Positions 28,556-36,881 of a stretch of DNA of 64,000 nt are shown here, piece by piece; position 1 is the stretch's first letter, and each line of letters begins with the position of its first letter. The stretch comes from Bradyrhizobium sp. CCH5-F6. Lineage in GTDB: Bacteria; Pseudomonadota; Alphaproteobacteria; Rhizobiales; Xanthobacteraceae. The DNA is taken from assembly GCF_001556045.1 (NCBI RefSeq), contig NZ_LSIC01000094.1, positions 1-64,000 on the forward strand, in the 5' to 3' direction. Made by a program: the position numbers and the translations under genes. The notes beneath the pieces were generated by a model. It was not told the origin of the DNA, ran no database searches, and saw only the letters and a program-made list of their open reading frames with translations.

Positions 28556-30235
28556 CTACCCCGCCGGGACGATCACTATGCTCTTGTCCTTCGGCCAGCG
28601 GATGCGCCAGGCGAAGTTGATGTCCTTGACTTCGCCGGGCCTGGCGTCGAACGACCATTCCAGCACGCCGCGCCTGTCGCGGATGTTGCTTGCGGTCGGC
28701 TGGGTACTCGAGGGCAGCATCTCGACGACGATGTCCTCGTTCTCGCTGATCGGCAATTGATCCTCGATTGCGACCTTGATCGGGAAGTCGTGGCCGTTGC
28801 GGATCGTGGTCTTGAACGAACGCTCGTCGGTCTTCGACGTCGTCACGAGCAGGCCGGCCGAACCTTCGTTGCGCTTGACCACCGCCCGCTCGATTCTGAC
28901 CTTGTCGTCGGCGCCGAAGCCGAGCCGCACGATGTCGTCCTTGGCGGACGCCGTGATCTTGCCGCGGCCAACGAAAGTGCCATCACGGTAAATCGCGATC
29001 TTGCCCGGCAAGAGGCTGGTATCGTCGGTCTGCTTGAAGCTGGCTTCGAGGAAGGCAGTCGGATCCATCACCGGTGCCGCGCGCACTGCGAGATCGGCCG
29101 GTACGGTCATTGAAGCGATGCGCAGGCTCTTGGCGCCCTCGGCGGCGCCGAGGCTGACGCGGCCGGGAATTTTGAAAGTGGCCTGGAAGTCGCCGATCTC
29201 GGCGACCGCCTGTTGCTCGTCTGCGCGCTCGCGCGACTCAGTCGCCTCCGCGATCTTGGCCATGGCCGGCGATTGCGCCTGGCGCGTCATCGGCGCCGGT
29301 CGCGCCAGATCGGAAGCCGTGCCGAGAGCCAGCGGCTTGGGAACATGCGGATATTGCGCGACCAGCGAGTTCAGCTCGGGGGCGCTGCCGCCGCGGCCGA
29401 TGCGGACCGTGGAAACGCCGAGCGTCACGTTCGACCAGTCCTCGCCGGTCGATTGCGTGACCTCGGCGCGGCGGACGAGTTCGAGCTGCGGTTTGCGGTC
29501 CTTGGCGCCGGTGTCGAGCCGGGCGTCATAGAGCGGCACCCAGCGCGCGTTGCGCACGGCGTAGGTCACTCGCAGCGTCGCCTTGGTCGCCGCGGCTGAG
29601 GCAACGTCGATCCGCACCTCCAGCTTGCTCGGCGGCTTCGCCGAGCGCTCGGCCTCGAGCTGTGCGATCTGGCGATCGATCTCGCGCTGCTTTCGTGTGG
29701 CATCGCGGATCGCGGTATCGGCGGTCGCGACCTCCTCGGCGACGGCGGCAAAGGCCGCTCGCCATTCGGCGATCGGCCGGGCCTCGCCCTTGTCGCCGAG
29801 GCCGGCGGGAGAGGCTTCGGCGAAATGATCCGCAAATTTGCGCCGGGCATTGGCCGAGTCGATCGCACCCTGCAGATCGGCCCGCTGATCTCTCAGCGCT
29901 TCGATGCGCTTGTCGAGCTCGGGCAAGTTCGCGGGCGCGGCGGCCTTCGGCGGCCGCGCGTCGATCGTGCCGATGGTGAGCTTGGCGCCCGCCTCGCCTT
30001 CCACGCGGAGGGACGACGGATCGAGCGAGAGCGGAAAATCCCTGGCGACCAGCGTCGAATCGCCGGAGGCGAGATCCAGCGAAATGACGCGGGTGACGGT
30101 GGCGCCGTCGGGATAGACGGTCACCGTGTCGATCGCCGACGTGGCGTCCACGTTGGCCGCCCATGACGGCCATGCGATGGCCGCGGCCACAAGGACCAGG
30201 CTCGTGGTTGCCAACCATTTGGCGGTGATGCGCAT
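28556..30235 (-). CDS. DUF4139-domain (MuiA-like) exported protein
   Basis: A 559-residue protein with a signal peptide (SLVLVAAAIAWPSWA). An N-terminal DUF4140 domain (about 30-130, TVTVYPDGATVTRVISLDL) precedes a coiled-coil stretch rich in Glu/Arg/Ala (about 95-210). The C-terminal DUF4139 domain (about 225-555) contains VTYAVRNARWVPLYDARLDTG, TQSTGEDWSNVTLGVST and an NGHDFPIKVAIEDQLPISEN segment. Proteins of this type were called mucoidy inhibitor A in pseudomonads, but their biochemical role is unknown. It stands alone, convergent with the heme import operon. Confidence 0.9.
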   Translation of the reverse strand: MRITAKWLATTSLVLVAAAIAWPSWAANVDATSAIDTVTVYPDGATVTRVISLDLASGDSTLVARDFPLSLDPSSLRVEGEAGAKLTIGTIDARPPKAAAPANLPELDKRIEALRDQRADLQGAIDSANARRKFADHFAEASPAGLGDKGEARPIAEWRAAFAAVAEEVATADTAIRDATRKQREIDRQIAQLEAERSAKPPSKLEVRIDVASAAATKATLRVTYAVRNARWVPLYDARLDTGAKDRKPQLELVRRAEVTQSTGEDWSNVTLGVSTVRIGRGGSAPELNSLVAQYPHVPKPLALGTASDLARPAPMTRQAQSPAMAKIAEATESRERADEQQAVAEIGDFQATFKIPGRVSLGAAEGAKSLRIASMTVPADLAVRAAPVMDPTAFLEASFKQTDDTSLLPGKIAIYRDGTFVGRGKITASAKDDIVRLGFGADDKVRIERAVVKRNEGSAGLLVTTSKTDERSFKTTIRNGHDFPIKVAIEDQLPISENEDIVVEMLPSSTQPTASNIRDRRGVLEWSFDARPGEVKDINFAWRIRWPKDKSIVIVPAG

Positions 30236-30407
30236 AAAGTCCCTCCTGCCGGTATCGCCGCGCCGCCAGCCGGACGCGCGCGATGAAATGCCTCGCCATC
30301 GTGATGAGACGCGGCAGGCAAGGAACTGGTTCGATTGGGGTTTCCGTGGGGCGTCGGTACGGCAGCACCATGACCGCGGAACGCGTAGCCGCGACCGCGG
30401 CCGAGAC

Positions 30408-31028
30408 TCAGGCTTCTGTTTGCGAGCCTTTGCCGAAGATGCGCCGGAGCAGATCGGTCACGTTGCGGGCGCCGGCCTTCCGCAGGATGCTGGCGCGGTA
30501 ACCCTCGACCGTCCGCGCACTCAGATGCATCCGCCGGGCGATCTCCTTGTTGGTGAGGCCCGCGGCGAGATGCTCGAGCACGTCGGCCTCGCGCGCGGTC
30601 AGGGGTTCGCAACCTGGGAGCCAGCGCTGCCGGGTCGCGCCAGGTTGCGCGAATTCGTCGATGGCGGCATCGATCCGGTCGACGACGTCCCGGGTGCGGA
30701 ACGGCTTCTCGATGAAGTCGGCCGCGCCGCTCCTGATCGCATCGACTGCCATCGCGATGCTGCCATTCGCAGATGTCACCAGGACCGGCGCCATGCAATT
30801 CTCCTCGCGCAGCCGCCTGAGCACGTCGAGCGCGGAGCGATCCGGCGGCATCTCCAGCAGCACGCAGGCCGGCATCCGTGCCTTCGCTTCCGAGAGCAGG
30901 GACGCACCGTCGGCGAAGCAGATCACGTCATAGGCGCTCTGCTGGAGCGCCTTGGAAAGTAGGTCGCGTGAGGCTGCGTCAGTTTCAATGACGAATACCT
31001 CACCCTTGGAAAGCGTGTTTCCCGGCAT
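30408..31028 (-). CDS. FixJ/NarL-type response regulator with atypical receiver
   Basis: About 206 residues from the ATG at 31026-31028. Receiver domain residues 10-125, then a LuxR-type helix-turn-helix (LTAREADVLEHLAAGLTNKEIARRMHLSARTVEGYRASILRK) near 140-200. The receiver keeps the switch Ser (LVTSANG) and the Lys (IEKPF). The phospho-acceptor position, however, is Glu59 (CVLLEMPPD) where FixJ has Asp, and the upstream acidic pair reads ETD. It may be constitutive or phosphorylation-independent. No histidine kinase adjoins it. It is divergent from the AraC-type regulator with 203 bases between. Confidence 0.88.
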   Translation of the reverse strand: MPGNTLSKGEVFVIETDAASRDLLSKALQQSAYDVICFADGASLLSEAKARMPACVLLEMPPDRSALDVLRRLREENCMAPVLVTSANGSIAMAVDAIRSGAADFIEKPFRTRDVVDRIDAAIDEFAQPGATRQRWLPGCEPLTAREADVLEHLAAGLTNKEIARRMHLSARTVEGYRASILRKAGARNVTDLLRRIFGKGSQTEA

Positions 31029-31231
31029 AATCCCGATCCAGCAATGTCTTGGTCGAATGATCCGTGACGGTCGCGGGCCCGTCGCCCTGCCGCGCCGCCA
31101 TGCGCACGGCATTCACGCCAGTGCTTCGGTTTTCGTTATGTATATTCCAGGCTGTTCCCGGATTTGACGGATCGGGACAGAAATTTTACATTACGGGACA
31201 TCTGCGGGCATGGCTGGCAGGAACGGTTCGC

Positions 31232-32281
31232 ATGACCGACCTCATTCGCAGCGCAGGCTTGAGCTACTTTCCGGAGGTTGCCCGGTCGGTTGGGCTCGAC
31301 CCCAGGCAGATGATGCGCAAGGTCAGGCTGCCGCTGGCCTGCCTCGACGAGCCGGATACCCCCATCGCCGTAACCGGCCTGCGCCGCCTGCTCGAATTGT
31401 CGGCCGAGGCTTCCGGTGCTGAAGATTTCGGCCTGCGCCTGGCCGAGCGCGGCGGCCTGACCAATTTCGGCGCAGTCGGCCTCATCGTGCGCGAACAGGC
31501 GACCGTTGGTGAGGCCATCGATGCATTCTCGCGCTTCATCCATATCCATCACGACGGCATGCGGCTGGACGTGACGCGCGGCAAGCAGACCGTGACGGTC
31601 ACGATGCACTTGCGCGGCCGGCAGCCGCGTGCGCCCCGACAGTCGATCGACATGGCGCTCGGCAGCGTCCACCGCATCATCCAGTCGCTGTTCGGCAGCG
31701 ATTGGCGGCCGCAGGAGGTGCACCTGCACTATCCGCCGCCGCACGACCGCAAGCGCTACCGCGACTTCTTCGGATGCCGCGTGATCTTCAATGCGGATGA
31801 CGATTCGATCCTGCTGTCGGCGCACGACATGGAGCGCCGCATCCCGAGCGCGCATCCCTTGATCGCGAACTATCTGCGCAAGCGGATCGAGGCGATCGAG
31901 ACCCGGCCGGCAAATTGGGAGCAGAAGGTCGACGAGGTGGTGCGGACCCTGCTCGCCAGCGGCGATTGCACGGTCGAGCGCGTGGCCGAGCATCTCGCCT
32001 GTACTCGCCGCACCATCCATCGCCGCCTCGCCGCATCGGGCACCAGCTTCTCGGCCATCCTCGACGCGCAGCGCGCCGATCTCGTGACGCAGCTGATCGA
32101 CGACCCCGCCCGGCCGCTGTCCGACATCGCGGTGCAGCTTGGCTTCTCCGCGCAGAGCGTGATGGCGCGGTGGTTCCGCGACCGCTTCGGCTGCACCATC
32201 ACCGACTGGCGCAAGGGCCAGCGGCCTCCGACGGCGCCTGCAGTCGAGTTCAGCGCGCCGGAGCGGGTACGCCCATCGTAG
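31232..32281 (+). CDS. AraC-family transcriptional regulator (OruR-like)
   Basis: About 349 residues from the ATG at 31232, preceded by AGGAACGGTTCGC; a longer upstream frame lacks family similarity. The N-terminal arabinose-binding-regulator type domain (about 15-200, with GLSYFPEVARSVGLDPRQMMRKVRLPL) is followed by a C-terminal AraC DNA-binding domain (about 245-330). The second helix-turn-helix contains RPLSDIAVQLGFSAQSVMARWFRDRFGCT. Its ligand is unknown. It is divergent from the FixJ-like regulator, and its 3' end overlaps the convergent nnrS gene by 32 bases. Confidence 0.9.
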   Translation: MTDLIRSAGLSYFPEVARSVGLDPRQMMRKVRLPLACLDEPDTPIAVTGLRRLLELSAEASGAEDFGLRLAERGGLTNFGAVGLIVREQATVGEAIDAFSRFIHIHHDGMRLDVTRGKQTVTVTMHLRGRQPRAPRQSIDMALGSVHRIIQSLFGSDWRPQEVHLHYPPPHDRKRYRDFFGCRVIFNADDDSILLSAHDMERRIPSAHPLIANYLRKRIEAIETRPANWEQKVDEVVRTLLASGDCTVERVAEHLACTRRTIHRRLAASGTSFSAILDAQRADLVTQLIDDPARPLSDIAVQLGFSAQSVMARWFRDRFGCTITDWRKGQRPPTAPAVEFSAPERVRPS

Positions 32282-33461
32282 CGAGGGCACGCCACCGGCT
32301 GCCGGCGAGCAGCGGGCCGAACGCCACGGCAAACCCCAGGAAGGCGACGACCCAGCCGCAGGCGGCGACGTGCAACAACACGTCGTCATGCGCGGGCAAC
32401 ATGACGGCAGCGATCCGAGCCAGAGCCGCAATGACGATTGCAGCATAGATTCCCTGGATCGCCGGCGAAGCCGTCAAGGCCTGTCCGGTATGGCCGAGGC
32501 TCGCGCGTGTCATCACTGCGAGCGTCATGGTGCCGGCCGCACCCGCCATCCAAGCGTGGATGCCGGCGCTTGGCGGCAGCACATCGAGAACCGCCAGCGC
32601 ATGAAGGATGAAACCGAACGGCACGAAGAAGTAGCCGACATGCAGGATCACGAGCAGCCGCTCGCGGAACGTGCGATCGCCGGCCCAGCGCGCAAGCCGC
32701 ACCAGGTGCAGCCCGCCGACGAGAGCCATCAGGATACCGGTAACGACATTCAGCGGCGCCACGATCCACGAGACGAGCGCGAGCGCACTGCATCCGATCA
32801 CTGCGCCATCGAAGCGTCCGAACGGCACGGGCAGACGGCCGGGATTGAACTTGACCAGCCAATTGCGGGTGAAGCTCGGAATGATGCGGCCGCCGATCAA
32901 GGCGATCAGCAGAACGACCACGCCGATGCCGACGCGGATGCTGACATTGGCCCCGCCCTCGTAATGCGCTTCGACATGAAAGGCGACGTTGCCGGCGAGC
33001 AGAACGAGCACCAGCCCCACGACGGGCAGGTTGCGCCAGTTGCCGCCTGCGATGATCTCGCGAGTCGCGGCCGCGACGACCAATGCCAGGAAGGCGGCAT
33101 CGACGATCAGCGCAAACGCCCAGCCGATATTGGCCGACACCGTCACCGCGATCCGCCCGGCAAGCCAGACAGTCAGCAACGCCCCCAACGGCATACCCTG
33201 GATCGGCAGCCGCCCAGTCCAGTTCGGGATCGCCGTGAACAGGAAGCCAGTGATGACGGCCGGCAGGAAGCCGTAGAGCATCTCGTGGACGTGCCAGTCG
33301 CGCGGTGCGAATGCGGAACTCACCGACAATTCCCCATGGAACATCGGCAGCCAGACCAGGATCGACAGCGCCGCCTGGATCGCGGCAAGCAGAAAGAAGG
33401 GCCGAAAGCTGTTCGCAAACAGCGGCCAGCCCGCAAAGTTGCGGGATCGGGCGCCAGCCAT
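32250..33461 (-). CDS. nnrS: NnrS-family heme/copper membrane protein
   Basis: A 403-residue polytopic membrane protein with about twelve helices. NnrS traits are visible: the N-terminal FRPFFLLAAIQAALSILVWLP segment, and the histidines in WHVHEMLYGFLPAVITGFLFTAIPNWTGR, which fit the family's heme/copper ligand pattern. NnrS is required for or protects during NO and nitrite metabolism in alphaproteobacteria. It is divergent from the Crp/Fnr regulator and shares with it a TTGC-N6-GCAA site. It ends in the 32-base overlap with the AraC-type gene. Confidence 0.92.
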   Translation of the reverse strand: MAGARSRNFAGWPLFANSFRPFFLLAAIQAALSILVWLPMFHGELSVSSAFAPRDWHVHEMLYGFLPAVITGFLFTAIPNWTGRLPIQGMPLGALLTVWLAGRIAVTVSANIGWAFALIVDAAFLALVVAAATREIIAGGNWRNLPVVGLVLVLLAGNVAFHVEAHYEGGANVSIRVGIGVVVLLIALIGGRIIPSFTRNWLVKFNPGRLPVPFGRFDGAVIGCSALALVSWIVAPLNVVTGILMALVGGLHLVRLARWAGDRTFRERLLVILHVGYFFVPFGFILHALAVLDVLPPSAGIHAWMAGAAGTMTLAVMTRASLGHTGQALTASPAIQGIYAAIVIAALARIAAVMLPAHDDVLLHVAACGWVVAFLGFAVAFGPLLAGSRWRALATMGVPAPAR

Positions 33462-33524
33462 GAGGTCAACTCCAACGAATTCAGTCCGTTGTCTGGAAAA
33501 ATACTGCCAGCCTGCCGGGCTGCT

Positions 33525-33538
33525 TTGCGCTATCGCAA
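33525..33538. promoter_or_regulatory. FixK/NnrR-type operator, shared by nnrS and the Crp/Fnr gene
   Basis: TTGCGCTATCGCAA fits the rhizobial FixK consensus TTG(A/C)-N6-(T/G)CAA and is nearly symmetric. Its centre is about 59 bases before the nnrR-like ATG and about 70 bases before the nnrS start. A class II activator centred near -41.5 could therefore serve either gene. Recognition is by motif and position only. Confidence 0.7.
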
Positions 33539-33590
33539 ACTACCTGACGATTGCAGGTGCCATGACACTCCCGAGCGCCAAGGAGGCAGA

Positions 33591-34301
33591 ATGGCCAAGG
33601 TCGACACATCGCTGGTTGCGCATTTGCCGCTGTTTGCCGGGGTGACGCCGGAAGCTCTGGACGAGATTCTGCGTGAGGCCCGCTCGGCGCGCTATCCCAA
33701 GAACAGTGCCATCTTCGAGCAGGGGGCGGACGCGCAGTCCTTCTTCCTGCTGCTGCACGGCCATGTCCGCGCGGCCAAGACCACGCCGACCGGCGAGCAG
33801 ATCGTGGTGCGCTATGTCTCGCCCGGCGAGACATTCGGCCTCGCGATGGCGATCGGAGCCGCGCGCTATCCGGCGACGGCGTTGGCGGTCGATGACAGCG
33901 TCGTGCTGATCTGGCCGAATTCGGCCTGGCCGCGGCTGGTCGAGCGGTTTCCGGCACTCGCCGCCAACACGCTCCAGACCGTCGGCACGCGGCTTCAGGA
34001 GAGTCACACCCGCATCCTGGAAATGTCGACCCAGCAGGTCGAGCAACGCGTCGCGCACGCGCTGCTGCGCCTCGCCAAGCAATCCGGCAGGAAGCTCGAC
34101 CACGGCATCGAGATCGACTTCCCGATCAGCCGCCAGGACATCGCACAGATGACTGGAACCACGCTGCACACCGTCAGCCGCATCCTGAGCGGCTGGGAGA
34201 GCCAGGGCCTCGTCGAGAGCGGCCGCCAGCGCATCGTCCTGCGCGAGCCGCACAAGATCGTCGTGTTGGCGGAGCGGAACGCCGACAGCGGCGCGACGTG
34301 A
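33591..34301 (+). CDS. nnrR: Crp/Fnr-family transcriptional regulator, NnrR-like
   Basis: A 236-residue regulator; the ATG follows AAGGAGGCAG. A cyclic-nucleotide-like effector domain (about 8-125, FAGVTPEALDEIL...EQGADAQSFFLLLHGHVRAA) joins a dimer helix and a C-terminal helix-turn-helix. The recognition part is ISRQDIAQMTGTTLHTVSRILSGWE, with the SR and TVSR pattern typical for TTG-N8-CAA sites. It has no N-terminal Cys cluster, so it is not an oxygen-sensing [4Fe-4S] FNR. Family placement and neighbours (nnrS, nirK) suggest the NO-responsive NnrR, but the symbol is inferred from context. Confidence 0.82.
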   Translation: MAKVDTSLVAHLPLFAGVTPEALDEILREARSARYPKNSAIFEQGADAQSFFLLLHGHVRAAKTTPTGEQIVVRYVSPGETFGLAMAIGAARYPATALAVDDSVVLIWPNSAWPRLVERFPALAANTLQTVGTRLQESHTRILEMSTQQVEQRVAHALLRLAKQSGRKLDHGIEIDFPISRQDIAQMTGTTLHTVSRILSGWESQGLVESGRQRIVLREPHKIVVLAERNADSGAT

Positions 34302-34410
34302 GAGCCGCCGAGGACATCTCCGCCCGAGATAGGGGTCAGGGGCGCTTCCACTGACGGCGAAGGCGCTCCCTCACCGCGAATCCGCGCGCGCCCGCGCGAA
34401 TTCCAGACGT

Positions 34411-34608
34411 TCACGCCGGCACGCAATCGCTCAGTGCGGCGAGGAATTTCTGGCGGTCGATGCCATGCTCGCGGCAGGCGTCGTCCACGGTGTGGAAGGT
34501 CGCGATCGGACAGCCGACACAAGCCATCCTGAAGGCGAGGAACACCCGGACCGTGTGCGGTGCCGTGCGCATGATGTCATCGACCAGATCGTCGGATCGG
34601 AAGGGCAT
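34411..34608 (-). CDS. DUF1858-domain small protein
   Basis: A 65-residue protein from the ATG at 34606-34608, with CGGAG upstream. The DUF1858 core is ...VDDIMRTAPHTVRVFLAFRMACVGCP, with a CxxC pair followed by a further Cys in VDDACREHG. Such domains occur in hybrid-cluster-protein-associated and nitrosative-stress contexts and may work in redox or cluster chemistry. A TTGTTGAAGCGCAA site lies about 55 bases upstream (centre 34663). It sits between the nnrR-like gene and hemN. The exact role is unknown. Confidence 0.85.
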   Translation of the reverse strand: MPFRSDDLVDDIMRTAPHTVRVFLAFRMACVGCPIATFHTVDDACREHGIDRQKFLAALSDCVPA

Positions 34609-34656
34609 GGACAACTCCGTTCCGAACAGACGATAGCGGCGCGTGCGAGAGTCTCT

Positions 34657-34670
34657 TTGTTGAAGCGCAA
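34657..34670 (-). promoter_or_regulatory. FixK/NnrR-type operator upstream of the DUF1858 gene
   Basis: TTGTTGAAGCGCAA has the TTG-N8-CAA form with the same GCAA half-site as the nirK-proximal box. Its centre lies 55 bases before the DUF1858 start codon. That would place a transcription start about 14 bases before the ATG if it acts at -41.5. Confidence 0.6.
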
Positions 34671-34691
34671 GCTGTCCCCAGTTCCTCAGCT

Positions 34692-34797
34692 CGTCATTCC
34701 GGGGCGCGCCACTTGGCGCGAGCCCGGAATCCATCGTGCAGCAGATGACGCGGAGAAATGGATTCCGGGCTCGCGCTTCGCGCGCCCCGGAATGACG
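34692..34797. repeat. long inverted repeat (CATTCCGGGGCGCG family)
   Basis: The left arm reads CGTCATTCCGGGGCGCG...AGCCCGGAATCCAT and the right arm is its near-perfect complement ending GCGCCCCGGAATGACG. The unit is ~106 bases and folds as one long hairpin. It is a familiar dispersed palindrome of Bradyrhizobium. It separates the DUF1858 gene's promoter side from the hemN stop. Confidence 0.8.
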
Positions 34798-34799
34798 GG

Positions 34800-36152
34800 C
34801 TACACCGCCCTGCTATGCAGCTGCTTCCCCGGATCCAGATGCGCGTCGAAAGCGGCGGCGACGCTGCGCACCAGGAAGCGCGAATCCTTGGCGACGGCGA
34901 GCCGGTCGCCGTCCAACCTCACGATGCCGTCAGAGATCAGCGGCTTCAGACGCGCCGCCGATTTCAGCATCGTGCCTGCCTCGGCACCATGGCGCGCACA
35001 GATGTCGCCGAGATCGGCACCGAACTCGCACATGATGCGTTCGATGATGTCGGCGCGCAGCCGGTCGTCGTCGGTAAGCCCATAGCCCTTCGCGGTGGCG
35101 AGGCGGCCGGCGGCGATGCTCTGCGCATAAGCGCCGATCTGCACCTCGTTCTGGACATAGCCCTGCGGCAGATGTCCGATCGCGCTGGCGCCGAAGCCGA
35201 GCAGGACTTCACTCTTGTCGGTGGTGTAGCCCTGAAAATTTCGCCGCAGCGTCCGCTGCTCGAGCGCCACGGCCATGGAATCGCCGGGGCGCGCGAAATG
35301 ATCGAGCCCGATCTGCACGTAACCGGCCTCCTTCAGGGCATTCGCGATCGCGCAGGACTGGTCGTGACGCGCAAGGCCGTCGGCCAGCACGGCCTCATTG
35401 ATCATGCGCTGGTGCTTCTTGAAATCAGGCACATGAGCATAGCCGAACACCGAGAAGCGGTCGGGCGCGAGCGCGAGGCTGCGCCGCACGGTGTCCAGGC
35501 ACGAAGCGACGGTCTGGTGCGGCAGCCCGTAGATCAGATCGAAATTGATCCCCTCGATCCCGGCGCGACGGAGCATGTCGACCACGGAAGCCGTCTGCTC
35601 GAAACTCTGCACCCGGTTGATCGCCCGCTGCACCACGGGATCGAAGCTCTGCACGCCAAGGCTGGCGCGGTTGACGCCGGACAGCCGCATGGCCTCGACC
35701 ATGTCGGCGGTCAATGTGCGGGGATCGATCTCGACCGCGATTTCGGCCGAAGGCAGCACGAAGAACTTCTGGCGCATCGTCGCCATCAGTTCGACGAGGG
35801 CCTCCGGCGCCATGATCGTCGGCGTACCGCCGCCGAAATGGATGTGCTCGACCTTGATACGTCGGCCGATGGTCTCGGCGGCCAGCGCGATTTCGCTGCG
35901 TAGCGTCCGCTGGTAGCCGGCGATCAGCTCGTCGCGGCGGACGATCTGGGTATGGCAGCCGCAGTACCAGCACATCTCGCGGCAGAACGGCACGTGCAGA
36001 TAAAGTGACGCGCTGGCGCCCGCCGGCAGTTCCGCGAGCCACCGGGCATAGGTGTCGGGTCCGATCGCGGGCGAAAAGTGCGGTGCCGTCGGATAGCTCG
36101 TGTAGCGTGGAAGACGTTCCTCGCCGTAGATCGCCGCAAGATCAGCTCTCAT
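34800..36152 (-). CDS. hemN: oxygen-independent coproporphyrinogen III dehydrogenase
   Basis: A 450-residue radical-SAM enzyme. The cluster motif CREMCWYCGC is at about residues 57-66 (CxxxCxxC plus the HemN-specific following Cys). The Gly-rich GGGTPT and the C-terminal HemN domain (GFGASAIGHLPQGYVQN, KGYGLTDDDRLRADIIERIM) are present. It decarboxylates coproporphyrinogen III without O2, supplying heme for low-oxygen growth and denitrification. B. japonicum has a FixK2-dependent hemN2 in this setting. A matching TTGC-N6-TCAA box lies 88 bases upstream, so low-oxygen induction is likely. Confidence 0.95.
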   Translation of the reverse strand: MRADLAAIYGEERLPRYTSYPTAPHFSPAIGPDTYARWLAELPAGASASLYLHVPFCREMCWYCGCHTQIVRRDELIAGYQRTLRSEIALAAETIGRRIKVEHIHFGGGTPTIMAPEALVELMATMRQKFFVLPSAEIAVEIDPRTLTADMVEAMRLSGVNRASLGVQSFDPVVQRAINRVQSFEQTASVVDMLRRAGIEGINFDLIYGLPHQTVASCLDTVRRSLALAPDRFSVFGYAHVPDFKKHQRMINEAVLADGLARHDQSCAIANALKEAGYVQIGLDHFARPGDSMAVALEQRTLRRNFQGYTTDKSEVLLGFGASAIGHLPQGYVQNEVQIGAYAQSIAAGRLATAKGYGLTDDDRLRADIIERIMCEFGADLGDICARHGAEAGTMLKSAARLKPLISDGIVRLDGDRLAVAKDSRFLVRSVAAAFDAHLDPGKQLHSRAV

Positions 36153-36239
36153 GTCTTACCCAATCGTAAATTTCCGCCGCGCAGACATCACGGCAAATCA
36201 CGGAATGAACTCAATTAACCCGGATGCGCGGAAGTGACT

Positions 36240-36253
36240 TTGCGCTTGCTCAA
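36240..36253. promoter_or_regulatory. FixK2-type operator in the hemN / small-protein divergent region
   Basis: TTGCGCTTGCTCAA matches TTG(A/C)-N6-(T/G)CAA exactly. Its centre is ~94 bases from the hemN start on the minus strand and ~70 bases from the ATG at 36317 on the plus strand. A site near -41.5 would leave short leaders of about 53 and 29 bases. It may drive one or both genes. Confidence 0.7.
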
Positions 36254-36316
36254 AGCGCGGCGGCCGGCTTCCGGCCATGATCGGAACAATTCGCGCGGCC
36301 ATCCGGAGCGTTCGCC

Positions 36317-36517
36317 ATGAGCCTTCTCGCATTCGAACTCATTCTCTCCCTGCTCGACATCCGCGGCCATATTCCGCGTTTCGATGACTTCCGGCCGGCC
36401 CCGGCCACATCAGCTCCTATCGGCATCGTGCGCGCCCTGGCCGCGGCAATCGCCGTCTTCGCCGTGCTGTCGCTGGGGGTCTGGGCAACGGTCTGGCTTG
36501 CCGTGCACCTCCTCTAG
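36317..36517 (+). CDS. 66-residue single-pass membrane protein, unrecognised
   Basis: An ATG with GGAG at suitable spacing begins a 66-residue frame: a first hydrophobic stretch (MSLLAFELILSLLDI), a polar linker (RGHIPRFDDFRPAPA), then one strong membrane helix (IGIVRALAAAIAVFAVLSLGVWATVWLAVHLL) to the end. The codon pattern is GC-rich like its neighbours. It lies between hemN and nirK, and the FixK-type box at 36240 is at promoter distance. I do not recognise the family. If expressed it could be a small inner-membrane partner of the denitrification machinery, but that is inference. Confidence 0.6.
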   Translation: MSLLAFELILSLLDIRGHIPRFDDFRPAPATSAPIGIVRALAAAIAVFAVLSLGVWATVWLAVHLL

Positions 36518-36524
36518 CCCTCTA

Positions 36525-36838
36525 GCCGAGACTTTTTCACTGATCTCGGTGCTGAAAAGGCTATGCCGAACGTTACGGTCTCGCCCGGACGCACCGGACC
36601 GGTCGAGATCGCCATTCAGCTGGAAGATGCGAACGACTTGCCGCTGATGCGGTTACGCTGAGGCTCGGCCATCCCGAGCATGGTTGGCGCCGGTAACCGC
36701 AAACGCCGAACGCGACGGCAACGATCAGTGACGTGCCAGAATGTCGACACCGCTGCCCGGCTGGCAGTCGCTCGGCTCGACATCCGCATTACGCCTTCGG
36801 AGGCGGTCAACGTCCCGCCACCGACCCCGCTCCGTTGA
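36525..36838 (+). pseudogene. decayed C-terminal domain of a CopD/CopC-like copper protein
   Basis: Read across frames, the stretch spells a coherent domain: AEKAMPNVTVSPGRTGPVEI, QLEDANDLPL, AVTLRLGHPEHG, PVTANAERDGNDQ-stop-RARMSTPLPG and LDIRITPSEAVNV. This is the pattern of the C-terminal copper-binding domain of CopD-type proteins. It is broken by frameshifts near 36643, 36673 and 36775, and by a TGA (36729-36731) where Trp is expected. The 5' part of the gene is absent, so this is a remnant. It fills most of the 447-base gap between the 66-residue gene and nirK. The family call is by my reading of the motif. Confidence 0.65.
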
Positions 36839-36881
36839 GGGCAAGCTAGGTATCATCGCGGAGGTGAATCACGGCAGAAGC

